A DNA stretch of 64,000 bases, from the NCBI RefSeq assembly GCF_000622145.1, contig NZ_KK211402.1, forward strand, positions 23,059 through 87,058, in the 5' to 3' direction. The first letter of the stretch is position 1, and every line of letters begins with the position of its first letter. Under the pieces are notes generated by a model that saw only the letters and a list, made by a program, of their open reading frames with translations, had not been told where the DNA came from and searched no databases. The stretch is from Paracoccus yeei ATCC BAA-599. GTDB taxonomy: Bacteria > Pseudomonadota > Alphaproteobacteria > Rhodobacterales > Rhodobacteraceae. This document shows, piece by piece, positions 24,243 through 33,168 of this stretch. The position numbers and the translations under genes are program-made.

Positions 24243-25744
24243 CAGGGTTGGTCCTCGTCTTTGCGGGGGTGGTCTTCCGCGTCGTCAATTGCATCTGCTT
24301 GGTCCTCGCCCTGCGGCACTGCCTGCACGCCTTGCGCGGGTGAGCCCGGCCGACGGAAGTCGAGGCCGAGCAACCGCTCGCGCGTCCGTTCCGCCGCAAT
24401 CTCGCGGTCGACCTGTTCGGCGTCATAGCCGCGCTCGGCGATGGCTTGTGTGCGGGACTTCAGGCCTGCTTCGATCTGTGCGATCTCGGCATTGGCGTCC
24501 TTGAGCGGATCGACCCAGTCCCATTTCGTGGGGAGCCAATCGGCGGTGAGCAGCCTAGATCGGTTGGCCTCGTAGCCGGGCAGGATAAGGGCACCTGACA
24601 GCACCGCCGCATCCATCCAGCGCGCATAGACGGGTCGGCAGAGTTGAAAAACCATGACCGAATGCTGCCAAGCCGAGACGCGGCGGCGGAACTCGATCAG
24701 GGCAAGGCGCGAGTTGGAGAAGTTGCCCTTCACCATGTCATTGGCGATGTAGGGGTAGGGGATGCCCAGCGCGGCAGATATCTGCAGCAGCGTCCGGTAC
24801 TGGAACGGCTCATAGGTCGCGCCGCTGTCGGCAGGTTGGCCCACGGTGACATCCTCACCGGGGTCCAGCCGCACGACCTGGCCGGGGCTTATTTCGACAC
24901 CGGCTGGTCCGTCCTCGTCCTCGGGCGGGGCAAGGGGGTTCTCCGGCGCGGGCGAGGTCACGAACATCGCATACATCGCCGCGACCTTTTTGCGGTCGAG
25001 CTCGGCATCGTCGTACTGATCGAGCAGGAACAGTTTCACGATGGCGGGGGCCAGTTTCGACACCCCGCGCAGCTGGCCGCCCTCGACCGGGTCGATGACA
25101 TGGATCACTTCCGCGGCGGGAACGCGGACGATCTCGCCCGCCAGCCCCGGATCGGTGCTGTCGCCTGGATGGCGGCGCAGGAAGTGATAGGCGACGCGGC
25201 GGCCGATCCGGTCGAATTCGATGCCCTGACGGATGACGTTGCCGTTCGCTGCCGTCCCGGTCTGTTCCAACGGCAGCATCTCGGCCGGCAGCATCTGCAG
25301 TTGCAGGGGCACGCTCAGCCCATCGCCCGGGCGGCGCATCCGGATCCGGAAGAACACCTCGCCTGCCATGAACACCTCACGGGCGGCGCGGCGCTGGAGC
25401 CCGTAGAAATCGGTGAGTCCCTCCGCGTCTGCATCGTCGGTCCAGGCGAGCCAGAGGCGCTGCAGCTCTTCCTTGCGCGCGGCATCCACGATTTTCGAGA
25501 TCGGCTTGATCCCGTCGCCGACGGTGTTGGCGGCCCAGCTTTCGACCGCATTCACCGCATAGCCGTTGTTGCGCACAAGCCAGCGGGCGCGGGCGGTGAT
25601 GTCGGGACCAGCGGCTGCAATCAGCGCGTTGACATGCGCGCGCGTCGCGCGGAACCCGCGCAGGCGCCGGTGGTGCTGGCCGGCGTCGAACCCACCGATG
25701 AAGGCCCCGAGGCGCTGCCGCCAGTTCATTGCGCCGCCCATCAC
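24242..25744 (-). CDS. Portal protein (lambda gpB family)
   Basis: The 500-residue product has the lambda-type portal pattern: ARWLVRNNGYAVNAVESWAANTVGDGI near the N-terminus, then GLQRRAAREVFMAGEVFFR, PAEMLPLEQT and, further on, GIPYPYIANDMVKGNFSNSRLALIEFRRRV. Portals form the dodecameric DNA channel at one capsid vertex. It follows the gpW-like gene (4-bp overlap) and precedes the protease gene, as in lambda. The protein ends in a charged tail. Two ATGs lie near the start, and I used the first because it overlaps the gpW stop. Confidence 0.9.
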   Translation of the reverse strand: MMGGAMNWRQRLGAFIGGFDAGQHHRRLRGFRATRAHVNALIAAAGPDITARARWLVRNNGYAVNAVESWAANTVGDGIKPISKIVDAARKEELQRLWLAWTDDADAEGLTDFYGLQRRAAREVFMAGEVFFRIRMRRPGDGLSVPLQLQMLPAEMLPLEQTGTAANGNVIRQGIEFDRIGRRVAYHFLRRHPGDSTDPGLAGEIVRVPAAEVIHVIDPVEGGQLRGVSKLAPAIVKLFLLDQYDDAELDRKKVAAMYAMFVTSPAPENPLAPPEDEDGPAGVEISPGQVVRLDPGEDVTVGQPADSGATYEPFQYRTLLQISAALGIPYPYIANDMVKGNFSNSRLALIEFRRRVSAWQHSVMVFQLCRPVYARWMDAAVLSGALILPGYEANRSRLLTADWLPTKWDWVDPLKDANAEIAQIEAGLKSRTQAIAERGYDAEQVDREIAAERTRERLLGLDFRRPGSPAQGVQAVPQGEDQADAIDDAEDHPRKDEDQP

Positions 25745-25950
25745 AGATCCTTCACAGCGTACGGACGCAGCACCCGCCCAGCGCCACGTTCCAGCTTGGC
25801 GATGCGGCGCTCAATATCGCCGATTGCTGCGGCCAGTTCCGCGTCCGAGCCGTAATTCACGGTCTTGCCGTCATAGCTGACCGACCGCGTACCGCTGTAG
25901 CGCGCGGCCAGCAGCGCGCTGTGGCGGGATTTCAGTTGGTCGAGGGTCAT
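25741..25950 (-). CDS. Head-tail joining protein (gpW family)
   Basis: The 69-residue protein starts LDQLKSRHSALLAARYSGTRSVSYDGKTVNY, a pattern of gpW-like proteins with two helices flanking a hairpin. It then has a helix AELAAAIGDIERRIAKLE. Lambda gpW sits between terminase and portal and is needed to attach the tail after packaging. Size and position agree. Confidence 0.82.
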   Translation of the reverse strand: MTLDQLKSRHSALLAARYSGTRSVSYDGKTVNYGSDAELAAAIGDIERRIAKLERGAGRVLRPYAVKDL

Positions 25951-25960
25951 CGCGGTTTGC

Positions 25961-27988
25961 TCATTCCATGTATCGCGGCGTGCTGATCTTCCAGCCGCGC
26001 CGCCTTGGGGCGGTTACTTGCCCGGCTTGCGGGGCTGTCGGTTTCTCCGGCGCGGCATCCATAGGCACAGCGGCAGTTTCCACCCCCGCCTGTTTCTCCA
26101 GCTGCTGCCACATGCGCTCGTCGAAACGGTCCGCGCCGAGGATCCACGCCGCCGCGCGCGCATAGACGCGGGCGTCGAGCGCCTCGTTGCGCTCGCGCAT
26201 CTTCTGCCATTCCTGTCGGGCATAGCCACGCTTGTCGCGGATCGTGACCAGCTGCTCGGCCACAAGCTGCTTGAGCCATTCAGTGTCGGCCCAGTCGGGC
26301 AGGTGGATCGTACCAGCAGGGACGGGCGTGTCCTGTTCCGACGGCCGCTCGATCCGCAGGTGCCGATAGGTCTCCGCCTTGAACGTGGCCGTGGCCACCG
26401 TCCAAAGCCGCGCGCCGCGTTTCAATTTGCGACCATTCACCGTCGCGTCGACATATGTCGGGCCCGACGCGGGTGTGGCGCGGTTGAACCCCTCGAGGCC
26501 CTTCACGGGCGCCACCTGCGCGATGCCCTGCTTGCGGGCCCATGCATAGACTGCGGCGGACTCGTAGCCGGTGTCGATGGCGAGCTTCGCCAGCGTCATG
26601 ACCGCGCCGTGCTCATGGACCCATGTCTGCCCCAGCAGCGCGGTCAGCCTATCCCAGCACGCCGGGTCATCCGGTCCACCCGGAATGACGATGTGATCCA
26701 CGAGCCAGCTGGTCATACCCCGGCCCCAGGCCCAGATATCGACCTCGATCCGGTCCTTCTGCACATCGGCGCCAGCCGTCAGGAACAGCCCGCATGCGGG
26801 GATCTGCGCCGGGAAAGCAAAGCGCCGATCCGCGAGGCGCTGCCATTCCGGCGCTTCGCCGCTCTCGATCCAGGTCTCGCCCAGCAGCGTGTTGCGCGCA
26901 GCACGCAGCATCTCGTCCGAGCCTTGGGCGGCCAGCCAGTCCCGTGCGATCTGCTCCCAGCTCTTCCAGCCGATCGGCGAATAGAGGGCCGAGAGGTGGA
27001 AGCCGATGGCATGTGGATTGGCCGAGACCGCAGTCGCCCGCCATTCGCCATTGGCCAGCATCTGCGTCTTGTGGTGCTCGGCGATGGGCTTCTCGCAGCC
27101 TTCGCAGTGATACATGGCCGTCTCGGGCTTTCCCTTGCCCCAGCGCAGCCTCTCGAACTGCAGCCACTGCCTGTGACCGCAATGGGGGCAGGGCACGAAG
27201 TAGCGCCGCTGGTCGCTGGCCTCGAACTCCCGCTCGATGCGCGACAGCCCCCGCACCGTAGGCGTCGAGACCATGAACACCTTGCGCCGATGCGCGAAGG
27301 TGGTGGTCCTTGCCTCGGCCAGCGTGACCGGGTCGCCCTCTTCGTCGGCAGAGGCCGGATAGGCATCGACCTCATCCAGAAACACATAGCGGGCGGGCAT
27401 CGAGCGCAGGCCAGTGGCCGAGTTCGCGCCGGTCAGCACCAGAATGCCGCCGGGGAATTCCTTGGACAGCATCGAGTTGCCAGCATCACGCGAGCGGGCA
27501 GGGCTGACGCGTTCCTTCAGGGCCGGGCTGTCTTCGATCAGTGGGTCGATCCGGCCTCGCGACGTGCGCTTCGCCATCTCGACCGTGGGCAGCACCGCCA
27601 GCATCGGCCCCGGCGCGTGGTGGATCACGAAGCCAATCCAGTTGTTGCCAGCCTCGGTCGCGCCGACCTGTGCGGCTTTCATGAAGCTGATCCGCTGCGC
27701 CGGGTGGCTGGGAGAGAGTGCATCCATAATCGCGCGCAGGTAGGGCGCGCGGGCCGTGCGATAGCGCCCGGGTTCAGCTGCTGCGCGGGAGGATAGCCAG
27801 CGATGCGCGTCCGCCCATTCCGAAACGGTCAGATCAGCATCGGGCCGCATGCCACGCCGCCAAGCGCGCAGCACATCCTCGGCCCCGTCAAAGCCGAGAT
27901 CCAGACCCTCGGTCAGGTCGTTGTTGTGTTCTCCTTCATTCAAGCGAGACCCGGAGGTCGGCCAAGGCGTCGAGCTGCTCTCGGACAT
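25961..27988 (-). CDS. Terminase large subunit (gpA family)
   Basis: The 675-residue protein is a lambda-type packaging ATPase-nuclease. The ATPase half shows RISFMKAAQVGATEAGNNW (adenine and Walker A region), RYVFLDEVDAYP (Walker B) and ATPTVRGLSRIEREF-like coupling motifs. A CPHCGHRQ and CEGC cysteine set may bind zinc. The C-terminal half contains GADVQKDRIEVDIWAWG, with the first acidic residue of the RNase H-like nuclease, and KLAIDTGYES. It cuts concatemeric phage DNA and drives it into the prohead. Its 5' end overlaps the small-subunit gene by 53 bp. Confidence 0.9.
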   Translation of the reverse strand: MSESSSTPWPTSGSRLNEGEHNNDLTEGLDLGFDGAEDVLRAWRRGMRPDADLTVSEWADAHRWLSSRAAAEPGRYRTARAPYLRAIMDALSPSHPAQRISFMKAAQVGATEAGNNWIGFVIHHAPGPMLAVLPTVEMAKRTSRGRIDPLIEDSPALKERVSPARSRDAGNSMLSKEFPGGILVLTGANSATGLRSMPARYVFLDEVDAYPASADEEGDPVTLAEARTTTFAHRRKVFMVSTPTVRGLSRIEREFEASDQRRYFVPCPHCGHRQWLQFERLRWGKGKPETAMYHCEGCEKPIAEHHKTQMLANGEWRATAVSANPHAIGFHLSALYSPIGWKSWEQIARDWLAAQGSDEMLRAARNTLLGETWIESGEAPEWQRLADRRFAFPAQIPACGLFLTAGADVQKDRIEVDIWAWGRGMTSWLVDHIVIPGGPDDPACWDRLTALLGQTWVHEHGAVMTLAKLAIDTGYESAAVYAWARKQGIAQVAPVKGLEGFNRATPASGPTYVDATVNGRKLKRGARLWTVATATFKAETYRHLRIERPSEQDTPVPAGTIHLPDWADTEWLKQLVAEQLVTIRDKRGYARQEWQKMRERNEALDARVYARAAAWILGADRFDERMWQQLEKQAGVETAAVPMDAAPEKPTAPQAGQVTAPRRRGWKISTPRYME

Positions 27989-28505
27989 GGGTTTCCAGCA
28001 CCCTTTGCAGGTTCGCAGTCTCGATTGTCACGGGCACCCCTGATGCCTTCTCCATCTCTGCGGATAATTGCGCTGCCATCAGCGCCGCCACGCGGGTGGG
28101 CCAGGTGACCCATGTGTCGCGTTCTTGCCGCGCAAGGCGAAATACCAGCGTTTCGGCCCGCGCGCGGTCGATCAGTACGCCTTTCTTGCGCTGGATCGAG
28201 AGCTGCCGTTCCTGCGCCTGGTAGACGGTCAGCGCCGTGCGGGCTTTGAGGTAGGACGTGCTGTCGCCGGGGCCGGATACGCCGCTGCCGCCCATCCCCG
28301 GACCATCAGGACCCGCGCCATACCCGCCGCGCGAGCGCATCTGCTGATCGGGATCGGTCATTACCCCACGCCGCGCATCCGAGGCGGCTGCGTTGATCGA
28401 TCCATCGCCAAACAGCACCAGCCGACCGTTCTTGCGCGCCTTCTGCACCGCCCCGCGCGACAGGCCGGAATGGGCGGAATAGGCGCGTTCGGACATGCCT
28501 TCCAT
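27936..28505 (-). CDS. Terminase small subunit
   Basis: The 189-residue protein precedes and overlaps the large-subunit gene. Its N-terminus (ERAYSAHSGLSRGAVQKARKNGRLVL) looks like a winged helix-turn-helix that reads a start position in DNA. The middle is a Gly/Pro-rich linker. The C-terminal half (YQAQERQLSIQRKKGVLIDRARAETLVFRLARQERDTW) is helical, as in Nu1-like or DUF1441-type small terminase subunits. It should recognise the packaging site and activate the large subunit. GAGGAAA precedes the ATG at 28505. Confidence 0.75.
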   Translation of the reverse strand: MEGMSERAYSAHSGLSRGAVQKARKNGRLVLFGDGSINAAASDARRGVMTDPDQQMRSRGGYGAGPDGPGMGGSGVSGPGDSTSYLKARTALTVYQAQERQLSIQRKKGVLIDRARAETLVFRLARQERDTWVTWPTRVAALMAAQLSAEMEKASGVPVTIETANLQRVLETHVREQLDALADLRVSLE

Positions 28506-28647
28506 AGCGCCGTGTTTTTCCTCAAGACATTGTAATTAAACGGAAATGATCTGCTTATTCAGTTGATTACACTTCCCGAAAGAGCGACTCTGTGGACAGG
28601 AAAACGGGTGCATCGCATCCCCAAAGCCACCGCAAGGAGACAAGACA
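28506..28647. promoter_or_regulatory. Divergent intergenic region between late and early genes
   Basis: This 142-bp stretch separates the minus-strand packaging operon from the plus-strand block of small genes. It is the most AT-rich sequence in this part of the prophage (TTGTAATTAAACGG and CTTATTCAGTTGATTACAC), so promoters in both directions are likely. No convincing -35/-10 pair with proper spacing could be assigned. An AAGGAGAC sequence at about 28632 is the ribosome-binding site of the gene at 28648. Confidence 0.5.
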
Positions 28648-28860
28648 ATGACCATCGCAATCCCCTCCGACACGACCCGCATCTTCATCGACCGCGCACG
28701 CTTCGTTCAGGCCATGAGCACCGCCACGCTGCAGCGCCACCTCAATGACCAGAGCCTGAATGCCGAGGTCTTCGAGATGGCCGGCCGGGTCGGAATCGAC
28801 TGCCTGACCATCGAGCTGGCGGATGTCGTCCCGGTCCTGAAGCAGCACGGGCTGATCTGA
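28648..28860 (+). CDS. Small hypothetical phage protein, 70 aa
   Basis: This is the first gene of the plus-strand early block, with a clear AAGGAGAC upstream. The 70-residue product is mostly helical (FVQAMSTATLQRHLNDQSLNAEVFEMA) and ends in DVVPVLKQHGLI. I do not recognise a family. The GC3-rich codon use matches the neighbouring genes. It may be an early regulator or accessory protein. Confidence 0.6.
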   Translation: MTIAIPSDTTRIFIDRARFVQAMSTATLQRHLNDQSLNAEVFEMAGRVGIDCLTIELADVVPVLKQHGLI

Positions 28861-28894
28861 GCCTGCGCGCCCCTAAGCTACAAGGAGCAAAACC

Positions 28895-29116
28895 ATGCCA
28901 CGCTGCACCAAAACCGACCCCAACGCCCAGCGCGATGCCCTGATCCTTGAGATCGCCCAGCGCCAGTTTCGCCTCGAGACGCTGGAGACCCGCAACTGGG
29001 ACCGGCTTGATTTCCACGATGTCGCTGTCTGGGCGATCCGCGCCGCGCTGGAGGAGGCATTCGAGGCCGGACGCCGCGCAGGCCGTGTCAAAACTGAACT
29101 GAGGGCTGCATCATGA
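28895..29116 (+). CDS. DUF6900-like small protein
   Basis: The 73-residue protein contains LETLETRNWDRLDFHDVAVWAIRAALEEAFEAGR, which matches my recollection of the DUF6900 pattern seen in plasmids and phages of many proteobacteria. Function is unknown. CAAGGAGCA provides a good ribosome-binding site. The stop overlaps the next ATG. Confidence 0.65.
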   Translation: MPRCTKTDPNAQRDALILEIAQRQFRLETLETRNWDRLDFHDVAVWAIRAALEEAFEAGRRAGRVKTELRAAS

Positions 29117-29418
29117 GCACGCGCGCCCAGATCGCCATCGAAGTGGGCCCCGGAGAATGGGCGCATGTTTACAGCCATTATGACGGCTACCCCGAACACA
29201 TGCTGCCCTCGCTGGCGCCTTGGACGCCCGAAGACATCCTCGCGGCCATTGAGATCCGGCAGGTCAGCGCCGAGGGGATCGCGGCGTTTGAGAGGCCCCG
29301 CGACCCCGTGATCCTGCCGCGCCCGACCTGCCAGTTCTGCCACCTGTATATCTGGCAGGACGGCGGGTGGATCGAACTCGACCGCGAAACCCACGCCCCC
29401 GAAGGAGCGACCCCATGA
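29113..29418 (+). CDS. Hypothetical phage protein, 101 aa
   Basis: The product begins STRAQIAIEVGPGEWAHVYSHYDGYPEHML, a pattern that recurs in phage and plasmid proteins of unknown function, often close to early genes. It contains a CQFCHLYIW pair of cysteines and many aromatic residues. It is coupled by 4-bp overlaps to both neighbours. No enzymatic motif is recognised. Confidence 0.65.
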   Translation: MSTRAQIAIEVGPGEWAHVYSHYDGYPEHMLPSLAPWTPEDILAAIEIRQVSAEGIAAFERPRDPVILPRPTCQFCHLYIWQDGGWIELDRETHAPEGATP

Positions 29419-29771
29419 TCCCCAATTGCCTTTCCGAGGGCGAAACCCTCGCCGATCTGGCCCGCCGCGAATGCGCCATCGGGTTTGATCTGCGCTTTTG
29501 CCGCAGCGTGGCGGTGTCCGAACATGATCTCGATACCGAGACCTGCGATCCGACCGAGGCCGAGTTTGCAACGCTCTATGCTCTGACCGATCTAGGTGAG
29601 GCAATCGCGATCCACGACGCCAACCTGACCAGCGCCGGGGCAGACGAGGTCGCCGCCATCGCCCGCGCGCTGTTCGTCGCCATCGTCAATGCCCGCCGCG
29701 ACCCGCCCGACGCCGCCCAGCGCCACGAGGCGGAACAGGCGGCGCTGACTGATCCGGATCGAATCGCCTGA
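29415..29771 (+). CDS. Hypothetical phage protein, 118 aa
   Basis: From the ATG at 29415, which overlaps the preceding stop, the product is an acidic alpha-helical protein. Segments include TLADLARRECAIGFDLRFCRSV and a C-terminal helix AAIARALFVAIVNARRD. I do not recognise a family. Coupling and codon use support a real gene within the early block. Confidence 0.55.
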   Translation: MIPNCLSEGETLADLARRECAIGFDLRFCRSVAVSEHDLDTETCDPTEAEFATLYALTDLGEAIAIHDANLTSAGADEVAAIARALFVAIVNARRDPPDAAQRHEAEQAALTDPDRIA

Positions 29772-29888
29772 GCCAAGCGGGTGCGATCATAAAGCAATGA
29801 TATTGCTCTGAATTGCCTACGATAATCGGCGGGCCGGAGCGATGGTTGTCACAGCAAAACGATGCAACTTACCCAAAGGACCACCGCC

Positions 29889-30287
29889 ATGACGCACCCC
29901 ATCCTGCCCAGCCGCAACCCTGACCACGGCTTCTTCGGCACCCTGACCACTTGCCCGCAGCGCGACCGCCGCAGTGTTGAGGTCTGGGTGCTGGCCTCAA
30001 CCCTGATCGCCACCGCCATCCGCGCCAACAGCGAGGACGAGATGATTGGCATTCGCGACTTTCTCGACGGCCGCATGGGCCGCCATTTCGCCGACGATGT
30101 GGTCGGCAACATGGTGGGCTGCAATATCGACAGCGAAACCGCGATCAAATCCTCGATCCGCACATGGCAGGAATGGCGCATCTCGCGCCAGCTTGAGCGC
30201 GACGAGGGGATCCCTGCAGGCCTGCCATATCTGACCGGCTGGGTTCAGCATTTCGCCGTCGCCGCTGCAATGGCCGAGAGCGACTGA
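29889..30287 (+). CDS. Hypothetical phage protein, 132 aa
   Basis: The ATG at 29889 is preceded by AAAGGACC and starts a 132-residue product. A form from 29862 would lack a ribosome-binding site. The protein has VEVWVLASTLIATAIRANSEDEM and a C-terminal helical region WVQHFAVAAAMAESD. No family is recognised. The 117 bp before it contain the more AT-rich sequence AAAGCAATGATATTGC, possibly a separate promoter. Confidence 0.55.
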   Translation: MTHPILPSRNPDHGFFGTLTTCPQRDRRSVEVWVLASTLIATAIRANSEDEMIGIRDFLDGRMGRHFADDVVGNMVGCNIDSETAIKSSIRTWQEWRISRQLERDEGIPAGLPYLTGWVQHFAVAAAMAESD

Positions 30288-30324
30288 TCATCCACGACAC
30301 CCCATTCCATGACAGGAGGCCAAG

Positions 30325-30909
30325 ATGCCCAAACTCACCGACACCCAAACCGTCGTCCTCAGCCGCGCCGCGACCCGCCCCTGCAATCTCGCCATGCCAC
30401 TGCCCGAGGGCCTGCATGGCGCCGCCGCCCAGAAGGCGGTCACCGCGATGATCACCCGCGGCTGGCTGGAAGAGGTCGAGGCCAACCTGCGGCGCGGCGA
30501 GCCGATGTGGCGTGAAACCGGCGACGGCCACGGCACCACGCTGATCGCGACTGAGGCCGGGCTGCAAGCCATCGGGATCGAGCCCGTGGCGGCCAGCGCC
30601 GTTTCCAGTGCGCGCAAGGGGAAGCCGCAGAAGGACGCGGAAGCCGTGCCAACGACCGGGGAGACCGACGCGCCAAAGCCCGTCGCCATTCGCGTCGGCA
30701 CTAAGCAGGCGCAGATCATCGCCATGCTCCAGCGTCCCCAGGGCGCGACGGTCGCCGAGATGGTCGAGGCCACCGGATGGCTGGCCCATACCGTCCGCGG
30801 CTCGATCTCCGGCGCCCTGAAGAAGAAGCTTGGGCTGCCCATCACGGCCGAAAAGGCAGTAGGCAGGGGAACGGTGTATGGGCTTCAGTGGCGGGATACC
30901 AAGCCGTGA
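30325..30909 (+). CDS. DUF3489 domain protein
   Basis: The 194-residue protein carries the DUF3489 pattern at its C-terminus: GTKQAQIIAMLQRPQGATVAEMVEATGWLAHTVRGSISGALKKKLG. This is a winged-helix-like segment of unknown function that is common in alphaproteobacterial phages and plasmids. The N-terminal half has another helical section (TVVLSRAATRPCNLAMPLPEGL). It is the last gene of the early block and may be a DNA-binding regulator. A GGAGGCC sequence precedes its ATG. Confidence 0.75.
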   Translation: MPKLTDTQTVVLSRAATRPCNLAMPLPEGLHGAAAQKAVTAMITRGWLEEVEANLRRGEPMWRETGDGHGTTLIATEAGLQAIGIEPVAASAVSSARKGKPQKDAEAVPTTGETDAPKPVAIRVGTKQAQIIAMLQRPQGATVAEMVEATGWLAHTVRGSISGALKKKLGLPITAEKAVGRGTVYGLQWRDTKP

Positions 30910-30927
30910 ACTGCAACTCGAGACTTA

Positions 30928-31476
30928 TTAGATGGCCTTCGCCGCGTCCCGACACTTTTCGCAGAAGGATAGAACATCCAACTCTACGATACTTTCCAGC
31001 GAGCCATTCGTGCTTAGCGCACAGAAGACAAAGATATGCCTATCGGCATCAATTCTGAAATTCATTGCGGAGGGGTGGCGATGCTTCACCTTGTTCAGCG
31101 CTTTTTCAAGGCTGATGTCGGTAATCAACGCTGATGCAGGAAGAATTGCATTTCCCGGAGCCGCAGTGATGCAGGCAACGTCGGATGGAGATGCATTCGG
31201 TTTTGATCGACCAGAAACTGCCGCCATGGAATTCGCGAAATTCGAGCTTGAATAGTTCGGGTCAACTTTGCGGCTATCCCGAATGCGCATCAGCTCACCG
31301 ATAACATGATCGAAGCAGATCATTGCTTCTTCACTTGCCTTGCCAGCTTGCTGAAGCTGATTACTCTGCCAGCGACCTTTGAAGATCATTGAAAGATTCT
31401 CAAGTTTTTCAATGGCATCTTCAATGTTCGAGAAACCTCGCCCGTTACCGACGACAAGAAACTCAGTATGTCCCAC
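30928..31476 (-). CDS. Unrecognised protein, 182 aa, low GC
   Basis: From a GTG at 31476, preceded by GAAGGTG, the product has 182 residues. Its N-terminus FLVVGNGRGFSNIEDAIEKLENLS is followed by a helical segment (KASEEAMICFDHVIGELM), and its C-terminus contains VELDVLSFCEKCRDAAKAI. A longer frame to 31617 runs into the truncated transporter and is unlikely. GC content is clearly lower than in the phage genes on its left. It lies convergent to the DUF3489 gene and divergent to the broken MFS gene, so it may be a separately acquired moron. Function unknown. Confidence 0.5.
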   Translation of the reverse strand: MGHTEFLVVGNGRGFSNIEDAIEKLENLSMIFKGRWQSNQLQQAGKASEEAMICFDHVIGELMRIRDSRKVDPNYSSSNFANSMAAVSGRSKPNASPSDVACITAAPGNAILPASALITDISLEKALNKVKHRHPSAMNFRIDADRHIFVFCALSTNGSLESIVELDVLSFCEKCRDAAKAI

Positions 31477-31577
31477 GTTTAAAACACCTTCGGTTGCTAA
31501 ACTTGAACTGGCATTGATGCACCACTCTCTACCAACAGCAGCGCTGACACCAGACCCGTTCTCTCTCCCTTTAGAGA

Positions 31578-32606
31578 ACCTTCGCCGGCTTTGCGGCCAT
31601 CGCTTCGATGACCGCACTTTTCCATGTGGCGTTCGTGGAGCCGATCGCCTGGATGCCGCTTCGCCTGATTACCGGCTTCGCCTATGCAGGCATGATCCTC
31701 GCAACGGAGAGCTGGCTCAACGCGCACGCAGTGCAATCCACGCGCGGGCAACTCCTGTCGATATTCGGAGTCGTCTCGATGGGCTCATGGGCAATCGGGC
31801 AGGCGCTACTCAACATCGCACCGCCCGCCGACGTGACACTGTTCCTCATCGTGTCGCTCTTGATATCGGCGGCTGTGGTTCCGATCACCTTGCTGCCCAG
31901 TCATCCGCCGGCCCAGGTCGAACAGGAGCGGGTCGTATTCAGGGACCTCGTCCTCGCATCGCCCCTCGCTGCTGCTGGCGCGTTCCTGGCCGGCCTGGCT
32001 ATCGGCGGTTTCTGGGGCATGGGCCCAAACTTTGGCCAGAGGATCGGACTCGATGTGGGCGGCATATCCGCCTTCATGGCTGCGGTTCTTGGTGGAACGC
32101 TGGCGTTGCAGTGGCCACTCGGCTGGCTTTCGGATCGAGTGTCCCGAAATCTTGTCATCGCCGGTGCGGCACTGGCGTCCGCGGCGGCTGCCGTCGGCGT
32201 AGCGATGGCCGCGGAAGCACCTCTGCCCCTGCTCCTCGCGGCGGGTGCTCTTTTTGGTGGCTTTGGCATACCGATCTATTCGTTGTGCCTCGCGGTCGCG
32301 AACGACGATCTTCCGGCCAGTCGGCTACTGGGCACCGCGCGCGGGCTTCTGCTACTCAACGGGATCGGGACAGCCGCGGGCCCCCTCATCGGGGGAGCGG
32401 CGATGGCTATCGTAGGTCCAGGCGGCTTGTTCCTTTATGCGGCGGCGTTGCTCATCATCCTGGCGGTGCTGGCCGTCACACGCAGGCAGCCGAGTCCCCC
32501 AAACCAGGCCAAGGCCGGCGCCCGTTGTCCGAGCACGCCGATGATCACGGGATCTCTCGATACGATGATATGCATGCAAGGAAAGACCCAGGACGTTCGG
32601 CATTAG
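31578..32606 (+). pseudogene. 5'-truncated MFS transporter
   Basis: Sequence similar to major facilitator transporters begins just after an in-frame stop at 31572. It reads TFAGFAAIASMTALFHVAFVEPIAWMPLRLITGFAYAG, which resembles the third and fourth membrane segments. About nine or ten hydrophobic helices follow, with the loop motif GWLSDRVSRN in the second half. The first two membrane helices and the true start are missing, so it is probably inactive. An ATG at 31608 could restart translation of 332 residues. The break marks the left junction of a block of cellular genes placed next to the phage early genes. Confidence 0.75.
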
Positions 32607-32627
32607 TGTGGGCGGCGGTGGGGTGCC

Positions 32628-33077
32628 TTATTCTACGTCTTCTACTGTGAGATCCCGTCCGTTGAACTGCACGGTCTCCCCGGCTCGGGCACCCTCGATT
32701 GCTTCGAAGATCGGCGCCATCGTGGAAATGCCCATGAGCTCACGCCCCTGACAGGTGAACTTGCTCGTTGACACCGCGATCACAAAGTGGCGGCCAGACA
32801 GCTTGACGACTGCGCCTTCGTTGACGGCCAACTTGGGACCGAAATCGATCGTCCTGAGTTTTTCGAGTTTATCAGCATAGTCATGGAGCGTGTCATCGAG
32901 CGCTTCGGCGAAGTCGCTTGCGACCTCGGCCTGAGCTAGTTCGTCGTTTTCGATCGGTTCGCTCCGATCGAGCCGAGCGGTGGAGACATAATCCAGATAA
33001 TTGTCGCGAGCGCTATGCAAGGCTGCAGTTTCCAGCGAAAGCATAGTTTCCCGAATATGGTCTTTATTCCAATCCAT
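32628..33077 (-). CDS. GreA/GreB C-terminal-like protein
   Basis: The 149-residue product has a helical N-terminus, as in Gre factors but shorter and more acidic. Its C-terminal domain begins GAVVKLSGRHFVIAVSTSKFTCQGRELMGISTMAPIFEAIEG and ends TVQFNGRDLTVEDVE, which resembles the FKBP-like C-terminal domain of GreA/GreB/Rnk. It may bind RNA polymerase. It lacks a clear Gre coiled-coil tip with two acidic residues, so transcript-cleavage activity is doubtful. It converges with the broken MFS gene. Confidence 0.6.
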   Translation of the reverse strand: MDWNKDHIRETMLSLETAALHSARDNYLDYVSTARLDRSEPIENDELAQAEVASDFAEALDDTLHDYADKLEKLRTIDFGPKLAVNEGAVVKLSGRHFVIAVSTSKFTCQGRELMGISTMAPIFEAIEGARAGETVQFNGRDLTVEDVE

Positions 33078-33168
33078 AAATCACCTCGTTATGTTTCGAT
33101 AATACAAATATCCGGTAGACTGGTCCGCGACCTCTTCGGGAGGGGACCACAGGGGCTCGCTGATCCTG

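Noticed and set aside
5144..28505. Interpreting the whole structural cluster as a gene transfer agent
   Set aside because: Only the tail tip is GTA-like. The lambda-type terminase, scaffold, decoration protein, lysis genes, origin and integrase indicate a temperate phage.
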